64,000 bases of DNA, taken from positions 483,222,252-483,286,251 of the forward strand of contig NC_085137.1 of the NCBI RefSeq assembly GCF_035046485.1, written 5' to 3'. This document shows, piece by piece, positions 44,461 to 54,829 of the stretch. The notes beneath the pieces are model-generated. The model saw only the letters and a program-made list of their open reading frames with translations. It was not told the DNA's origin and searched no databases. Source of the DNA: Aedes albopictus (Eukaryota; Arthropoda; Insecta; Diptera; Culicidae). The translations under genes and the position numbers were made by a program. Positions within the stretch are counted from its first letter, which is position 1. Each line of letters starts with the position of its first letter.

Positions 44461-44745
44461 CTAACGTCCATCGCTGGTGGAATTGCTCGACGACGCCGAA
44501 GACGACGTCGAATTGCTCGAGGTGGAAACCGTTGAGTTCTGGTTCTGGGCGTGGTTGATAGCACTGGTGATGGCTTGCCATATGTCCTGCAGCAGCTGGG
44601 TTACGTTGACCGGTGGTTGTGGCGCGGGTGACGGTCCATTCGGACCACCCTGGCCCCCATGGTGGTGATGGTGATGGTGACGGTATGGCTCGGCCACTAC
44701 CAGGTAAGATACGACAACGACCAGAGCGAGGACAAGCAGCTTCAT
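44461..44745 (-). CDS. Small secreted histidine-run, Asn/Ser-rich protein (paralog 1)
   Basis: A 94-residue protein. Residues 1-18 (MKLLVLALVVVVSYLVVA) form a signal peptide, with likely cleavage before EPYR. Then comes a run of seven His, a GGQGGPNGPSPAPQPP linker, a short amphipathic stretch (VTQLLQDIWQAITSAI) and a Ser/Thr-rich tail with several NxS/T sequons. I chose the Met at 44745 over 44793 because the TATA/initiator spacing puts 44793 outside the transcript and the N-terminus then aligns with the paralog at 52511. There is one exon, a TATA box at 44804 and a poly(A) signal at 44343. It may belong to the mosquito salivary HHH peptides; that link is from memory. Function unknown. Confidence 0.85.
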   Translation of the reverse strand: MKLLVLALVVVVSYLVVAEPYRHHHHHHHGGQGGPNGPSPAPQPPVNVTQLLQDIWQAITSAINHAQNQNSTVSTSSNSTSSSASSSNSTSDGR

Positions 44746-44803
44746 TTCGGCGGGAGTTGTTATCAGAACTAATTGATAAGTGGTTGATTTCAAGGAAGAG
44801 CAA

Positions 44804-44814
44804 GCTTTTTATAG
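44804..44814 (-). promoter_or_regulatory. TATA box of the 44.5-kb secreted-protein gene
   Basis: The minus strand has CTATAAAAAGC. An arthropod-type initiator (TCAATTAG, about 44776) follows at normal distance, predicting a 5' UTR of about 30 nt and making the Met at 44745 the first in the message. Confidence 0.75.
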
Positions 44815-44829
44815 GAGCAGTGATGAAAA

Positions 44830-45285
44830 ACTTATAAATAATTTGATCCAATGAAATGCAAATATTCAGATGGAAATTTGCCACCCACAGCTAATATTTG
44901 ATCAAATGCAGTGAAAGAACCGACTCAATTTAATGATGTTTTTCTCGTGATTAGCTACTACGGGGTAAGTTGAAACAGCAGATTATCATGGTGCAAACAT
45001 GCATATTCCTCTTTCTAGCGATACATCCCAACTGGGACAAAGCTTGCTTCTCAGCTTGAAAACTCGAAATCAGTTTTCTCTTTCAAAATTGAAAAAAAAA
45101 TTGCAGTGAAAATGTATTTACTGTGTTACGGGTGGAGAACGGAGGTACTTTTGCAATGCGAACATTTCACGAATCTGAGAACAGAAGGCGAACAAAGCAA
45201 ATTTGTAGTTTTTTTTATACGATTTAAAGATTTCTCCTTCTTGAATTTCATCAGAAGTTTTTTTTTTCGGATTCCGAAACGGACT
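44830..45285. other. Upstream region of paralog 1
   Basis: AT-rich; contains TTGATCAAAT-type words (44856 and 44896). No other gene was seen. It may hold promoter-proximal control sites. Confidence 0.35.
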
Positions 45286-45289
45286 TTTC

Positions 45290-45490
45290 AGATAGATTAT
45301 TGACAAAAATATTGGAGGAAACCCAAAAGGAACTTCTAGAGGAATTTTCAACAAAACTGGCGGATAAATTCCATAATAAACTGTTGGAGTAATTACTACA
45401 AGATGTTATGCAGGAATTTCATAAGAAACTCATGGAAGAATTCCACGTGGAACTTCTACAGTAATTCCATAAAACAAACTCTTGAATAGT
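45290..45490. repeat. Short degenerate GGAATTTCnnAGGAA array
   Basis: Complementary-orientation relative of the TTCCTCCAGGAATTC arrays (TTCATAAGAAACTCATGGAAGAATTCC and similar). Confidence 0.55.
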
Positions 45491-45519
45491 TCGTATAATT
45501 TTCCTTAAAATTTCAGCTT

Positions 45520-46425
45520 CCTTGCACCCTTTTTCGCCATAGTGTACCAATTATGGCTAATCCCATAAGGAATGCATGCAAATAATGCGAAAAGGAACCG
45601 AAGTTAACAAATGTAGCCATAACTGGTACAGGGTTCCTATCATTGGCACACGCTTTAATAAGTACTAAAAGTAGTATTGGCTCCGTTTCTATATGTTTCC
45701 TATAAAGTTTGCTAGCTCAGCTATCTTTTAACATATTGGTGACATTCGTTGGTCTTCTTGTTATTTTTATACAAATAGTTTTCCTTAGGTAGTGCCATAA
45801 TTGGTATACGCACCCTATTTGTCTTGAATATAAATATGTTTTGAGTTAAAGTAACAACATTGCCGGCAATAAATTGAAAAAAGTTATGGGATGCTTATTT
45901 AAATTAGACCAATTTACTTAAAAAAAATAAAATAAATGAAATCACTATAACCTTTTCTCTTGTTTCAAGTTGAGTCAAGAGTGTTTCAAAGTTGATTATA
46001 TAAGTCTTGAATGGTAATTTCAAATTTCATTGCATTTGGTTCATAGAATCCGGAGATATAACAGCTCTAATTTGGCTATTGGATAACTATACCTTCTTCT
46101 ATAATCTTTATAACTTCGTGCAGATAGTCCGATCTTTTCAAAACTTTGACCACAGATACGCAACTAGTTGATCAACTTACAGTGAAAATTTGAGAATATT
46201 TGGTACACTTTTTGAAAAGTTACAGCTACTTGAAAATTTTTTGAGACGATAAAATTAAGCCTGTCCCGATCATTTTGTCTATCCCCTGTATTTGTCACTG
46301 ATACACTGGAATCTATTTTTATGCCATATCCCAGCAAAAAAATGTGCATGAATTTAAAAAATTGCATAAAAAGAGGGTATTTTGTGCATAAATGAAGACA
46401 GGACTTTAATGAGGAAATTTATTTT
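45520..46425. other. AT-rich sequence with one inverted motif pair
   Basis: GCACCCT..GTACCAATTATGGC near 45530-45556 is inverted near 45792-45814 (GCCATAATTGGTATACGCACCC), suggesting a roughly 290-bp MITE. The remainder is unassigned. Confidence 0.4.
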
Positions 46426-46429
46426 GCGA

Positions 46430-46640
46430 GAACAGGTCTTGCTCCATGGAGTTTGAGTTCTGGCCAAGAGTGTTTGGGAAGTTTTCCAGAGAACCCATAA
46501 GAAGAAGATTCCAAGAATTTCCGGGGTCGTTTCCGGCGGTTTTATGAGCCTTTAAGGGCGTTCCGACAAAAACCCCCTGGTGCTCCCTAAAATTCCCTGA
46601 AACCCTCCTAAGATCCCCTAAAGAGGCCCAGCTAGCATAG
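46430..46640. repeat. Degenerate CCCTGAAACCCCCT array, short
   Basis: Same type as 53520-54100. It is followed by ACTTGCACAAATCTTGGATG...CGCTACTATCTACAATG, which resembles 53410-53470 next to the 53.5-kb array, so array and flank travel together as one repeat family. Confidence 0.6.
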
Positions 46641-46797
46641 CATGAATACTTGCACAAATCTTGGATGGAGTTGCAATATATCCATTGACATTGCTGATGT
46701 CGCTACTATCTACAATGTCATAGATTCACTCAGCTCCACACACCTGGCCAAGTCCTTGCAAGTATTTATAAATCCCTTCATTAACTTAGAAAGAGCC

Positions 46798-47415
46798 CAG
46801 AACTCGTCTACCTTGGTTCCTTGCTAACGGCTGACAATAACGTGAGCCGTGAAATACGATGGCGCATCATCAGTGGAAGTCGTGCCTACTATGGGCTCCA
46901 GAAGAAACTGCGGTCTTGTACCATGTACAAGACGTTAATAAGACCGGTGGTTCTCTACGGACACGAGACATGGACGATGCTCGAGGAGGACCGGCAAGCA
47001 CTCGGAGTTTTCGAGCGACGCGTGCTAAGGACGATCTTCGGCGGTGTGCAGGAGAACGATGTGTGGCGGAGAAGGATGAACCACGAGCTCGCTGCACTTT
47101 ACGGCGAACCCAGCATCCAGAAAGTGGCCAAAGCCGGAAGGATACGATGGGCAGGGCATGTTGCAAGAATGCCGGACAACAACCCTGCAAAGTTGGTGTT
47201 TGCTAACCATCCGGTTGGTATAAGAAGGCGTGGAGCGCAGAGAGCACGATGGGCGGACCAGGTGGAGCGTGATCTGGCGAGTGTTGGGCGTGACCGACGT
47301 TGGAGAGCTGCAGCTGCAAACCGAGTATTATGGCGGCAAATTGTTGATTCAGTATTATCATGAATTTGATGTTAACTAAATAAATGAAATGAGCTTGAGC
47401 TTGAGCTTGAGCTTG
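46798..47415 (+). mobile_element. 5'-truncated RTE-like LINE with (GAGCTT)n tail
   Basis: Only the end of ORF2, a short 3' UTR with AATAAA-like sequence and a terminal tail of four GAGCTT units (47391-47415) remain. The coding end is open and ordered, implying a younger insertion than the LOA copies. Confidence 0.8.
46801..47363 (+). pseudogene. RTE-like ORF2 C-terminus
   Basis: The frame runs from ELVYLGSLLTADNN through YKTLIRPVVLYGHETWTMLE, FERRVLRTIFGG, NHELAALYGEPSIQKVAKAG, IRWAGHVARMPDN and RARWADQVERDLASVG to a stop. These are the thumb and C-terminal motifs of an RTE-type reverse transcriptase. A true start lies upstream and is missing; the open segment is uninterrupted for about 185 codons. 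Confidence 0.85.
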
Positions 47416-47461
47416 ATTGACCGCCCGCAGTTGCTACTCCAGTATCGCCAGATCAGCTACA

Positions 47462-47799
47462 CCACAGAGAACAGACGTCTATTTTTGCTTTTTGCCTTGT
47501 GTAAAACTTTGTAACGGTCATTTCAGAGTATGTAGTTATGCTCCCGTTGCGCGGCGCCATTGTCCCATCACTTACATTGTTGTGTTGTCATATTTGTTTC
47601 CAGTGCTCGCCGTTTTTGGCCGTTTGGCGCTCGTGTCGCTTTGTGGGCTAGTGTATTTTAACGATGAACACTGCCATCGTGAAGTCAAATCGACTTTATA
47701 TGTGGGGCAGTCTCCGTTGGTGGCGTTGAGTTACACTTAAATCCTTTACACACGATTTCGACGTATTTTTGTTCGAGCTTAAACGTCTGTTCTCTGTGG
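47462..47799. mobile_element. 338-bp TIR element, possible CTACA duplication
   Basis: Terminal inverted repeat CCACAGAGAACAGACGT at both ends. CTACA flanks at 47457-47461 and 47800-47804. The CAGAGAACA core resembles hobo/Hermes-type hAT ends, but the duplication is 5 rather than 8 bp, so class is uncertain. Confidence 0.7.
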
Positions 47800-47804
47800 C
47801 TACA

Positions 47805-48256
47805 CTCACACAAGGAACCAATGAGATAGCTGCTTGGGACTAACAGGCATCTTCAGTGTGTGAGCGTTGGTGGTCTTGTATTTTAGGCGACAATGGCGCC
47901 TGCTGCGTCCGGTTGCTGGTCAATGGGAAAGGGGAGGGAAGTGATTATTGCAATCGCTTGCCCACATCAGGCCGTTGAATCCTCAGCGCCTGCACAAGGT
48001 CATGCGGATGTTGGTGTGATGGTGAGATATGTTTTATTTTTGGCACATGGATCATGCATTGGTGCAAGGGTGCCAGGCGTAAAGCGATAGATTGTGTGAA
48101 GATTACTGTGAAGCGGCACAGTCCGCTTGGTTGCATAACTTGTTGGCGTTATATGATAGATTGACACTGTGCTGTGATGAAAGTTGGAAGTAAGGGAAAC
48201 GGCTTTTTTTCAATCCGTTTCTGGTTCTAGCGATCGCTACGAACATACGAATATAC
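47805..48256. other. Unassigned sequence
   Basis: Balanced composition; the short open frame 47893-48090 has no recognisable domain. No repeats were seen. Confidence 0.3.
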
Positions 48257-48257
48257 A

Positions 48258-48831
48258 TCTTCTATCTTCTATATATATAAAAATGCAGTGGCATACGTGG
48301 GACCGCGCATAACTTGCGAACGGATGGTCCGATTAGGGTCGTCTAAGTTTTGTTCTGTTAGTTTTCACCCAAGGAAGGTTTATGAGGCAAAAACATGGAA
48401 AAATTGAGAGTTTTTGAAAATCGGGTTTTCATACATTTTTAACGGGGACTTGAGCTTGGCTAGGTACTTGAAACGTCATAAAAACGCAGTCTGAGCGGCG
48501 TTAGCGTGTAAAGTGCATAATTTCCAGACTACACCAAAAATGTGTAACCCTTGCACATTCACAAAATGAGCTCCTGTGTCCGCAAAATCGTTAAATTCGC
48601 AAAAATTTTTGTACAGCAATCTAGCTAGGTTTACTAGTGACTTTGGAAAACAAAAAAAAATATCGACATTTTGCATCTAGACGAGTGTACGAGCTGTTTT
48701 TGAGAATGTGTAACTGTAACACATTTTTGTGTGGTATGGAAATTATGCACTTATGAGTAGGGCTTACACATTTTAGTGCTGAGCGGTTTTACTGTGTAGG
48801 CTGCAAGACAAAGTTTGCCGGGGACAGCTAG
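48258..48831 (+). mobile_element. Helitron-like non-autonomous element with nested inverted repeat
   Basis: Begins TC (TCTTCTATCTTCTATATATA), ends CTAG (GGGGACAGCTAG), and is bordered by A (48257) and T (48832), the Helitron insertion pattern. The left end is the TCTATATATATAAAAATG type common in arthropods. I could not find the expected 3' hairpin. About 48480-48798 is a nested inverted-repeat insert: GTGCATAATTTCC..CCAAAAATGTGTAA (about 48512) is inverted at about 48705-48752. Confidence 0.6.
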
Positions 48832-48898
48832 TAAGATGTATATGTAGGAGAGAGAGTGAGGGAGAAAGTAGATAGAAAGATACAAAGTAGGAGGAAAG

Positions 48899-48972
48899 GG
48901 ACGAACCAGGGATTGAACCCAGGACCTTCTGCTTATGAATCAGAAGCGGTAGCCACTAGACCACCAAGCTCG
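48899..48972 (-). mobile_element. tRNA-Met(CAU)-like SINE head
   Basis: The minus strand has GGTGGTCTAGTGGCTACCGC (A box), a TTCATAA anticodon loop (CAU) with an imperfect stem, and B box GGTTCAATCC. Pairing is too weak for a working tRNA. Confidence 0.6.
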
Positions 48973-49006
48973 TCAATATTAACTAAATAAATGAAATGAA
49001 CATTTA

Positions 49007-49449
49007 CTGCCCATAACTGTATATTTGTAACATTTGCAGTTTTTGTCAATATTGAGTTAATACCGGGGATCATCTCCAAATCATCAGTACTTTCATCTAC
49101 CCAAATGAACTTGACAAGTTTGTTCTACAAAATGTGAAATAAATACCAAGTCGTTTTGTCTCATTATCAAATATTCACGAATGTAACCGCATAACAGTCA
49201 CACTGGGAAAACATACTGGCCTCATAGCGTACCGCCAATCATATTTTCATCTAATTATTTTTTTCAACTCTTCGCCCAACATAAAAGAAGATCTGTAGAA
49301 GATTTCGTTGCAAATGGATTCATATTGAATTTTTGGCAAATTTTAGAAATTTCGATCCTTTCCCATACTAACGCAAATTGCAAACATTGAGCTCCGTTTT
49401 CTCTAATGCCTACTTTTGTCGAATGTGACTGTTATGCAGTTATGGGCAG
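49007..49449. mobile_element. 443-bp TIR element inside a SINE copy
   Basis: Inverted ends CTGCCCATAACTGYAT; TTTA flanks at 49003-49006 and 49450-49453 (TA duplication possible). The SINE tail resumes in register on the right (GGCGATGTACAAAG). Confidence 0.75.
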
Positions 49450-49558
49450 TTTAGGCGATGTACAAAGTGCAAGTGTAGCTGCCAATTGGAATTGCTCACG
49501 CAGTGCCCTAGTGGACAGAAGAGCTGAAAATTAGGTTAAGTGGTGTTGAAGAATAACA
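49450..49558 (+). mobile_element. 3' part of the CAU-type SINE
   Basis: GTACAAAGTGCAAGTGTAGC, CTCACGCAGTGCCC and AAATTAGGTTAAGTG match the 3' half of the SINE at 56809-57243 (opposite strand). Confidence 0.75.
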
Positions 49559-49659
49559 AAAATTGAATTATATTATTTTATAAACACCGAAGATGTTAAA
49601 CATTGAGTTTTAAATATTATGGTTTGTTATTATTATGTTATATTTTTGTTACAATCTTC

Positions 49660-50130
49660 TAGTCGGGATGTGACGACAAGAGAGAAACATCAGAACACAT
49701 CCTCTGCTATTGCAGTGCATTTCAGGCCAAACATGTCTAAAGGTCCAATCTGCAGAAGAGAGGCTCTCTTTGGTTTCTCTCTCTTTCGTTAATATCTCAG
49801 CTGTTTATTTGTATTTTGATTGCCTCCTTGCATTAAACGATGGTCAAAACAATCCTCTTTTGATTTGTACTGCAAAAATAGTTGAAAAGTGTACCATTAC
49901 ATTGCAATAATTGAAAGAGAAAGTAAACAAAGAGAGCCTCTCAAATGCAGATAGGACCTATTGAAATGTTTGGCCTGACTTACCCATCGTAGGTTCGAAG
50001 TTTCCGGCAAGCCCTTCTCAGGACCTACAGACATATGGATCTTATCTCCAAAGGACGTGGTTGGCTTAATAAACCTAGTCTCGCCAGAATGGGGGAAAGT
50101 AACTGTAACTCTGTAACTCAGGATCTCTAT
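49660..50130 (+). mobile_element. LINE ORF2 C-terminus, interrupted by a MITE
   Basis: Encodes GCDDKRETSEHILCYCSAFQ (cysteine/histidine tail motif) then, across the insert, HRRFEVSGKPFSGPTDIWIL and GLINLVSPEWG. The frame is continuous if the insert is removed, with one TGA just after the junction. A second LOA/Jockey-type family, different from copies A and B. Confidence 0.75.
49729..49971. mobile_element. 243-bp MITE with about 60-bp inverted ends
   Basis: GGCC at 49725-49728 and 49972-49975. Ends AAACATGTCTAAAGGTCC and the complement of AAACATTTCAATAGGTCC; inversion continues through GAGAGGCTCTCTTTG. Non-coding. Confidence 0.82.
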
Positions 50131-50745
50131 TTATCAATGATAGTTGGTCTTGAGTTCAGACGACACCAATATATCTTAGTGACACACATTTTACTGAGAT
50201 AACTTGCGTACTTCACAGTAAAATGTATGTATGTCCATTATTTTTTCAAGAAAAAAAACCTCCGCATTTTAGCACAATTTTTAAGAATGAAGAAAAGGCC
50301 ATTTTTTGAGGAACCCTTTTTTATGCGTCTCTAAATTACGATTACGCAAATAAAAAATACACGAAGTTTAAAATTCGCATTTTTCCAATTGGGCATGTAT
50401 TTAAATTTATTTGGTAGTTTCACCAGAGAACGGAATTTTATAACCTCTGAAGATATTTGAAACAGAGCTTTAAAGTTCTACCAAAAAGTAGGTGTTTTTG
50501 GGATAGACCATTTTCTAAATGTTGGATTTAGAAATTTTAAAAGTCGGAATTGAGTGATGTGATATGTGTACATAACTACTAATAATTAATACTATTTTCC
50601 ATATTTTTCCCCGTACAAATTTTCTTCGCTACAAATTACGTTAAAAAAATTTAAAAAAATAGCATTTTGTACAGATTGTTATTTTGTGTGGTGTACTCAT
50701 TGAACCATATTTTCAATAATACAAAACATTTTCCAAATTTCTTCA
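50131..50745. other. AT-rich unassigned sequence
   Basis: No open frame or terminal repeat recognised. Confidence 0.3.
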
Positions 50746-50749
50746 GACC

Positions 50750-51110
50750 AACCATGCTTCGAGATAGAGAATTTTGAACGTTTACAGTTAATTTCCGATA
50801 CACTCCTTACTGATGAAAAACAGAACAAAGAGCACTCAAATCATCGCTGCTTGACTTCCGAGCGCCGACTAGGATGTTAAGGCATCGTAGCTTGATGCAA
50901 TCACGATTTCATCGATCGAATTACGGCTACAACCAACCCATTTGTGCAATGATTCGTGTGTTTAGTTCTGTAGAGTCCTCGTTTGATTCCGGTATGTCCA
51001 CTAGTAATTTTGTCAGTAGAATTAGGAGGTCAAATTTATTGTAGCTAGTACGTAACATCATTCATTGAGACAACTGTCAGATGAATTATACTATTAAATA
51101 AATAAATAAA
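50750..51110 (+). pseudogene. 3' end of an I/Jockey-type LINE
   Basis: A readable C-terminus, RHRSLMQSRFHRSNYGYNQP then ICAMIRVFSSVESSFDSG, with a 3' tail AAATAAATAAATAAAATAAAT-like near 51090-51115. The NYGYNQP..F..V...FD arrangement is usual at the end of such ORF2 proteins. Confidence 0.65.
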
Positions 51111-51127
51111 ATAAATTTGCTTAGTAG

Positions 51128-51640
51128 AGTACCTAGGCGAATTTCATGTCAACTCATCCAGAGCAACCTCTCAGAATCCAATGAAACTTTGTGCATATGT
51201 ATGTAGATTTAAAGCAAGTTTGCATACTTTGTTATTTTTTTATATAAATCTAAACTAACATTTAAAAAGGTCTTAAGTTTTTTTTATCGTTTTTTTAATC
51301 AGTGTAACTCAAAAATGGCAAGACCTAGACTTTTAGGAAATCGACTGAAACATTGAACATTGGACAAAAATTGGAAAATCGATTCCTACACGCTAAAAAA
51401 AGTATTTAAAAATTGAAATTCAATTTACAAAAAATGCTCATTTTTTAATTTAACGAAATTTTTGTTGGAGAAGTTTGCCATATGTTGCAAGATTGGACCA
51501 CTTTGAAGAAAAAAAGTTTTTCTTACAACAAATTTTTCAAGTCATCTTTTTTAGCGTGTTTCTCGCAAAATATTACAGTGACGGTTCCATCATCCTTTCA
51601 GAATCCAATAAAATTGCACGTCCGTTTCCACGATTTGCGC
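51128..51640. repeat. Interspersed repeat, copy 1 (also 59448-60000)
   Basis: Shares with 59448-60000 the ordered words CAACTC, ACCTCTCAGAATCCAATGAAACTT (59490 in variant form), TTTGCATACT, TTTGATGAAATTTT-like sequence and AAAAAAAGTTTTTCTTAC. No coding capacity. Confidence 0.6.
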
Positions 51641-52386
51641 TTCATAGCTTAAGAAATCACCAACAAACCTCTTAAACCTCAAGATTTTACTCTGAATGAG
51701 GCATATATTCTCAAATCTTAGATCTGCTAGTGCTATGGTGGTCTATTTGAACAGAACCCGATCCTATTAAAAAAAAAACCACAATCGACCGACATGTATA
51801 CCACCATCAGTCGATCAAGATGTCCAGCCAGGTTGTTCACGGCAGGGGTTCAACCGAACGGTGAATGATCTGGGACCAAACAAGAAATTGGTCAATGGTT
51901 GGTCAAATTCTTTTTTGCGAGGTCATACTAACGGGTTTTGATGCCAAGGCACATTTCGTGGCGTCTAGCTTCGCCAGCATATAGAGAGCGTCGTGTTCTT
52001 GTTAATACATATTATTTGCTAGCAGTCAGTATCTAATCTAATTTCAGGATCTCATTTTTTGCCATTCGGTAATACAAGATGTCTAACAAGCGTGTAATCA
52101 ATCATCTTAATTATTCACTTCCATCACCGGCACCAACAGCTGGATTCGACTGACGGGGATCATACCAGCCTAAGAAGATGAAAATGATGATTAATCAATT
52201 ACATGCCATTTCATTTGCCTAGTTTCTGGTAGACTCTGGCTGATAAATTTATTTGATAATGGAGTATTTGCACAGTCACCCTTTCGGCAGACGTATGCTT
52301 AGGCGATATCTATCGCGTAATTTTTGTGAATGATCATGCAAGGTAAAGTACTCAAATATTGAAGTTTACCAGTGAATGGAAAACAC
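51641..52386. other. Upstream region of paralog 2
   Basis: Non-repetitive, mixed composition. Contains GATGAAAATGATGATTAATC near 52177. Likely host DNA holding the promoter of the 52.5-kb gene. Confidence 0.35.
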
Positions 52387-52398
52387 TATATTTATACA
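52387..52398 (+). promoter_or_regulatory. TATA box of the 52.5-kb secreted-protein gene
   Basis: TATATTTATACA, about 30 nt before a plausible start at ACTTCAAAC (52416-52424). Confidence 0.65.
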
Positions 52399-52510
52399 GG
52401 TGAAAGACCTACCCGACTTCAAACAACGATTCACGATATAAATGCATTGTATCTTAGAACGATATCGTATCCAAGGATCTAAGCTCATTGAAACCATTTC
52501 GAGTCAAGTC

Positions 52511-52855
52511 ATGAAGTTGCTACTGGTTTTGGCGTTGGTGGTCGTTGCCGTCGTGGCAATTGCCCTTCCAGATCCTTATGGTCATCATCATCATCATCAT
52601 CACAACGGAACTCGTTGGATCGGTGAACGCTGGAATGGAACAAGGCGCTTTAATGGAACTCGCTGGATCGGCAGACGATGGAATGGAACTAGGCTCTTCA
52701 ACCGAACCGCGGGAAGGCCACGGTTCACAATCCCAAGGATTCCAATTCCGGTGCTAAACGGTTCTCAGCCAATCCCGAACCCGGATGTCCAGATTCCGGA
52801 AATCTCGAACCCAGCTATCCCTATCCCGATCAACGGTGGTAATGTCTTTTTCTAA
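52511..52855 (+). CDS. Small secreted histidine-run, NGTR-repeat protein (paralog 2)
   Basis: A 114-residue protein. A signal peptide, MKLLLVLALVVVAVVAIA, precedes LPDPYG and a run of seven His. Then four NGTR units (NGTRWIGERW, NGTRRF, NGTRWIGRRW, NGTRLF) and NRT give five N-glycosylation sequons. The last 45 residues are Pro/Ile-rich (IPRIPIPVLNGS, ISNPAIPIPING). An in-frame Met at 52442 would add 23 residues ahead of the hydrophobic core and could lie within the message; 52511 is preferred because it aligns with paralog 1. The pair share only the signal peptide and the PY-x-H7 block, so the mature parts have diverged or were swapped. Likely secreted glycoprotein, function unknown. Confidence 0.87.
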   Translation: MKLLLVLALVVVAVVAIALPDPYGHHHHHHHNGTRWIGERWNGTRRFNGTRWIGRRWNGTRLFNRTAGRPRFTIPRIPIPVLNGSQPIPNPDVQIPEISNPAIPIPINGGNVFF

Positions 52856-52881
52856 ACGATAGTGTGAGTCGTTTTCATTTC

Positions 52882-52887
52882 AATAAA
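52882..52887 (+). terminator. Poly(A) signal AATAAA of paralog 2
   Basis: Lies 27 nt after the stop codon; a second AATAAA follows at about 52904. Confidence 0.7.
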
Positions 52888-52950
52888 GGTACTTGATGCA
52901 TCCCAATAAATAGTTAATTTTACTTTTACCTCTGATGCTTGCTATAGTCA

Positions 52951-53261
52951 TTTATGTGACAAGTTGCAAAACGTTGATTTTTTCAGCACGAGTCGTACAT
53001 TTATCCAAAGAGGATTGCCGAGTTGGATAAATATGAAGAATGCTAAAAAATCGAGTTCTGCAACGAGTTACATACAAAATTTTATGCAATGATTTTTTAA
53101 CTACACAACTCACTTGGGTTGCATGATGTTCATAATGCAATTTAAATGAGTTACATAATGAACATTATGCAAGTATTTTTCATTATGCAACTCATTTCAG
53201 TTGCGTTATGATACCGAAACGAGTTATATAATATAGAAATTATGATACTGAATTGCATAAA
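52951..53261. mobile_element. Palindromic MITE, copy 3
   Basis: TTTATGTGACAAG to GCATAAA, same module order as copy 2 with several small deletions. It begins about 95 bp after the stop of paralog 2, just beyond its poly(A) region. Confidence 0.8.
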
Positions 53262-53519
53262 ATTGTTTTTACGCAAATATTTAGCTCGCTAGCTGAATTT
53301 TTCCAGCTGATGGGTTAAGCTGAATAAAATCCAGCAATCTAAAAAATTAGCAAGACATTACAGATGATTAGATTGGTGCAGCAGGTTCAACTGAAGCATA
53401 TCACAAACACCTGCACACATTTCCATTACCATTGGAAATTTCGCTACTATCTACAATAACATAGACCCACTCATCTCCATACTCCTGCCTACGATGGTTT
53501 AAGATTTGTTTTAGAGGGT

Positions 53520-54100
53520 TAAGCACTTTCAGAGGCGTTTGAAAAGGTTTTAGAGGCGTATTAACGGGATTCAGGGAGCATTAGGGCCGTTCTTGAAACC
53601 CCCTGAAAACCCAGCAGCCCTGAGCCCTGGAACCCTCTGAGGTCCCCTGAAATGCCCGTGAAACTCCCTGGGACTCCATGGCACGTCCCTGAGACCTATT
53701 GGAGCACAATTGAAACCCCATGAGGCTCCCTGCAACGCACCTGAGACCCTCTGTAACTCCCCTGGAACTCAATCGAGTCCCTAAAATTCCCCTGAGACCC
53801 CCTGTAGCCCCCTAGAAACCCCTTGCGTGCCCTAAAAATGCCCATGAGACTTCCTGAAGCCCCTCCGAAAGCCCTTGAGACCCCCAGGAGCCCCCCTTAA
53901 GAACCCATGAAACGACCCTGAAACCCCCTAAAACTCTCCTAGGAGCTTCTTAAGCGCCCTTGGGACCTCCCTCTACCCCCTGGAACTTTCTGAGACACCC
54001 TGAAACGCTTATGATATCCGCTAAAACTCCCCTGAGACCCCCTGTTACACTTCTGAGACTCCCTGAAACGCCCCTGATGCGCCCCAGAAACCCCCTTGTT
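53520..54100. repeat. Degenerate CCCCTGAAACGCCCCTGAGACC array
   Basis: Imperfect 15-35-bp units, complement of the 4985-5700 type. The open frame at 53581-53772 is an artefact. Confidence 0.78.
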
Positions 54101-54214
54101 CGGATTTAATTTAGAAACTAGTCCTTGATATCACCGTATGTCGTTACAGCTGATCAAAGCTAAAAATAGTTTATATATTTTAGGTTTCGGTATGCTTAAC
54201 TTAAGTTTCTACTA

Positions 54215-54404
54215 CACCCGATTATTTTTTTTGCACAGATCTGGTTTTTGCTATAACTCAGTAATTTTTTAACCAATTCTCATGAAATTTTGTACACTGA
54301 TAGTACTAACCGTGCCTACATGTGTACACAATTTCATGAAAATCGGTTAAAAATTAATTGAGTTATAGCGAAACCAGACCCGTGCAAAACAAAAGAATCG
54401 GGTG
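54215..54404. mobile_element. TA-flanked palindromic MITE, 190 bp
   Basis: TA at 54213-54214 and 54405-54406. Inverted ends CACCCGATT; similarity covers almost the whole element (GGTTT..GCTATAACTCA and ATTTTTTAACC / its complement), leaving a small centre. Confidence 0.85.
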
Positions 54405-54829
54405 TACTTACATTTTGGTTTCGAATCCGTCCCCCTCTTGCAAATGGCACTCGTGTTCTGATGGCAACAGATCGAATTCCTAATATTCATCGTAAGGGTA
54501 CAAATTGTATATAGAAGGTTTTATGAAATTTTTGGGCATGTAGATTAACAATGTAGTTAAATTATTATGTCTAATTTTGAACTTACAGTGAAATAAATGT
54601 GTAAATCTTCTCTGATACTCGACGTTCTATTCAAACCTAACCTGTATGGCAAACGGCACCTAGTTATTTAGAATTTAGATAGTTTTAAGCAAAAAAGTTA
54701 ATGTAATTCATTGTAACTTACTTAAAAATCAGTTTATGTGTTCAAATAAAGATTTCAAATTTTTCCGAAGCTTTAAACTATAAATTTAATCGCTTTTCAA
54801 TTATAGTGCACAAGAAATTTCCACGTTAT

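Noticed and set aside
44477..44884. Other frames over the paralog 1 gene
   Set aside because: Shadows of the signal-peptide gene in other frames; the supported start, TATA box and poly(A) signal fit only the 94-residue frame.
46801..47363. Active retrotransposon gene
   Set aside because: Only the C-terminal 185 codons remain; endonuclease and catalytic RT box are absent.
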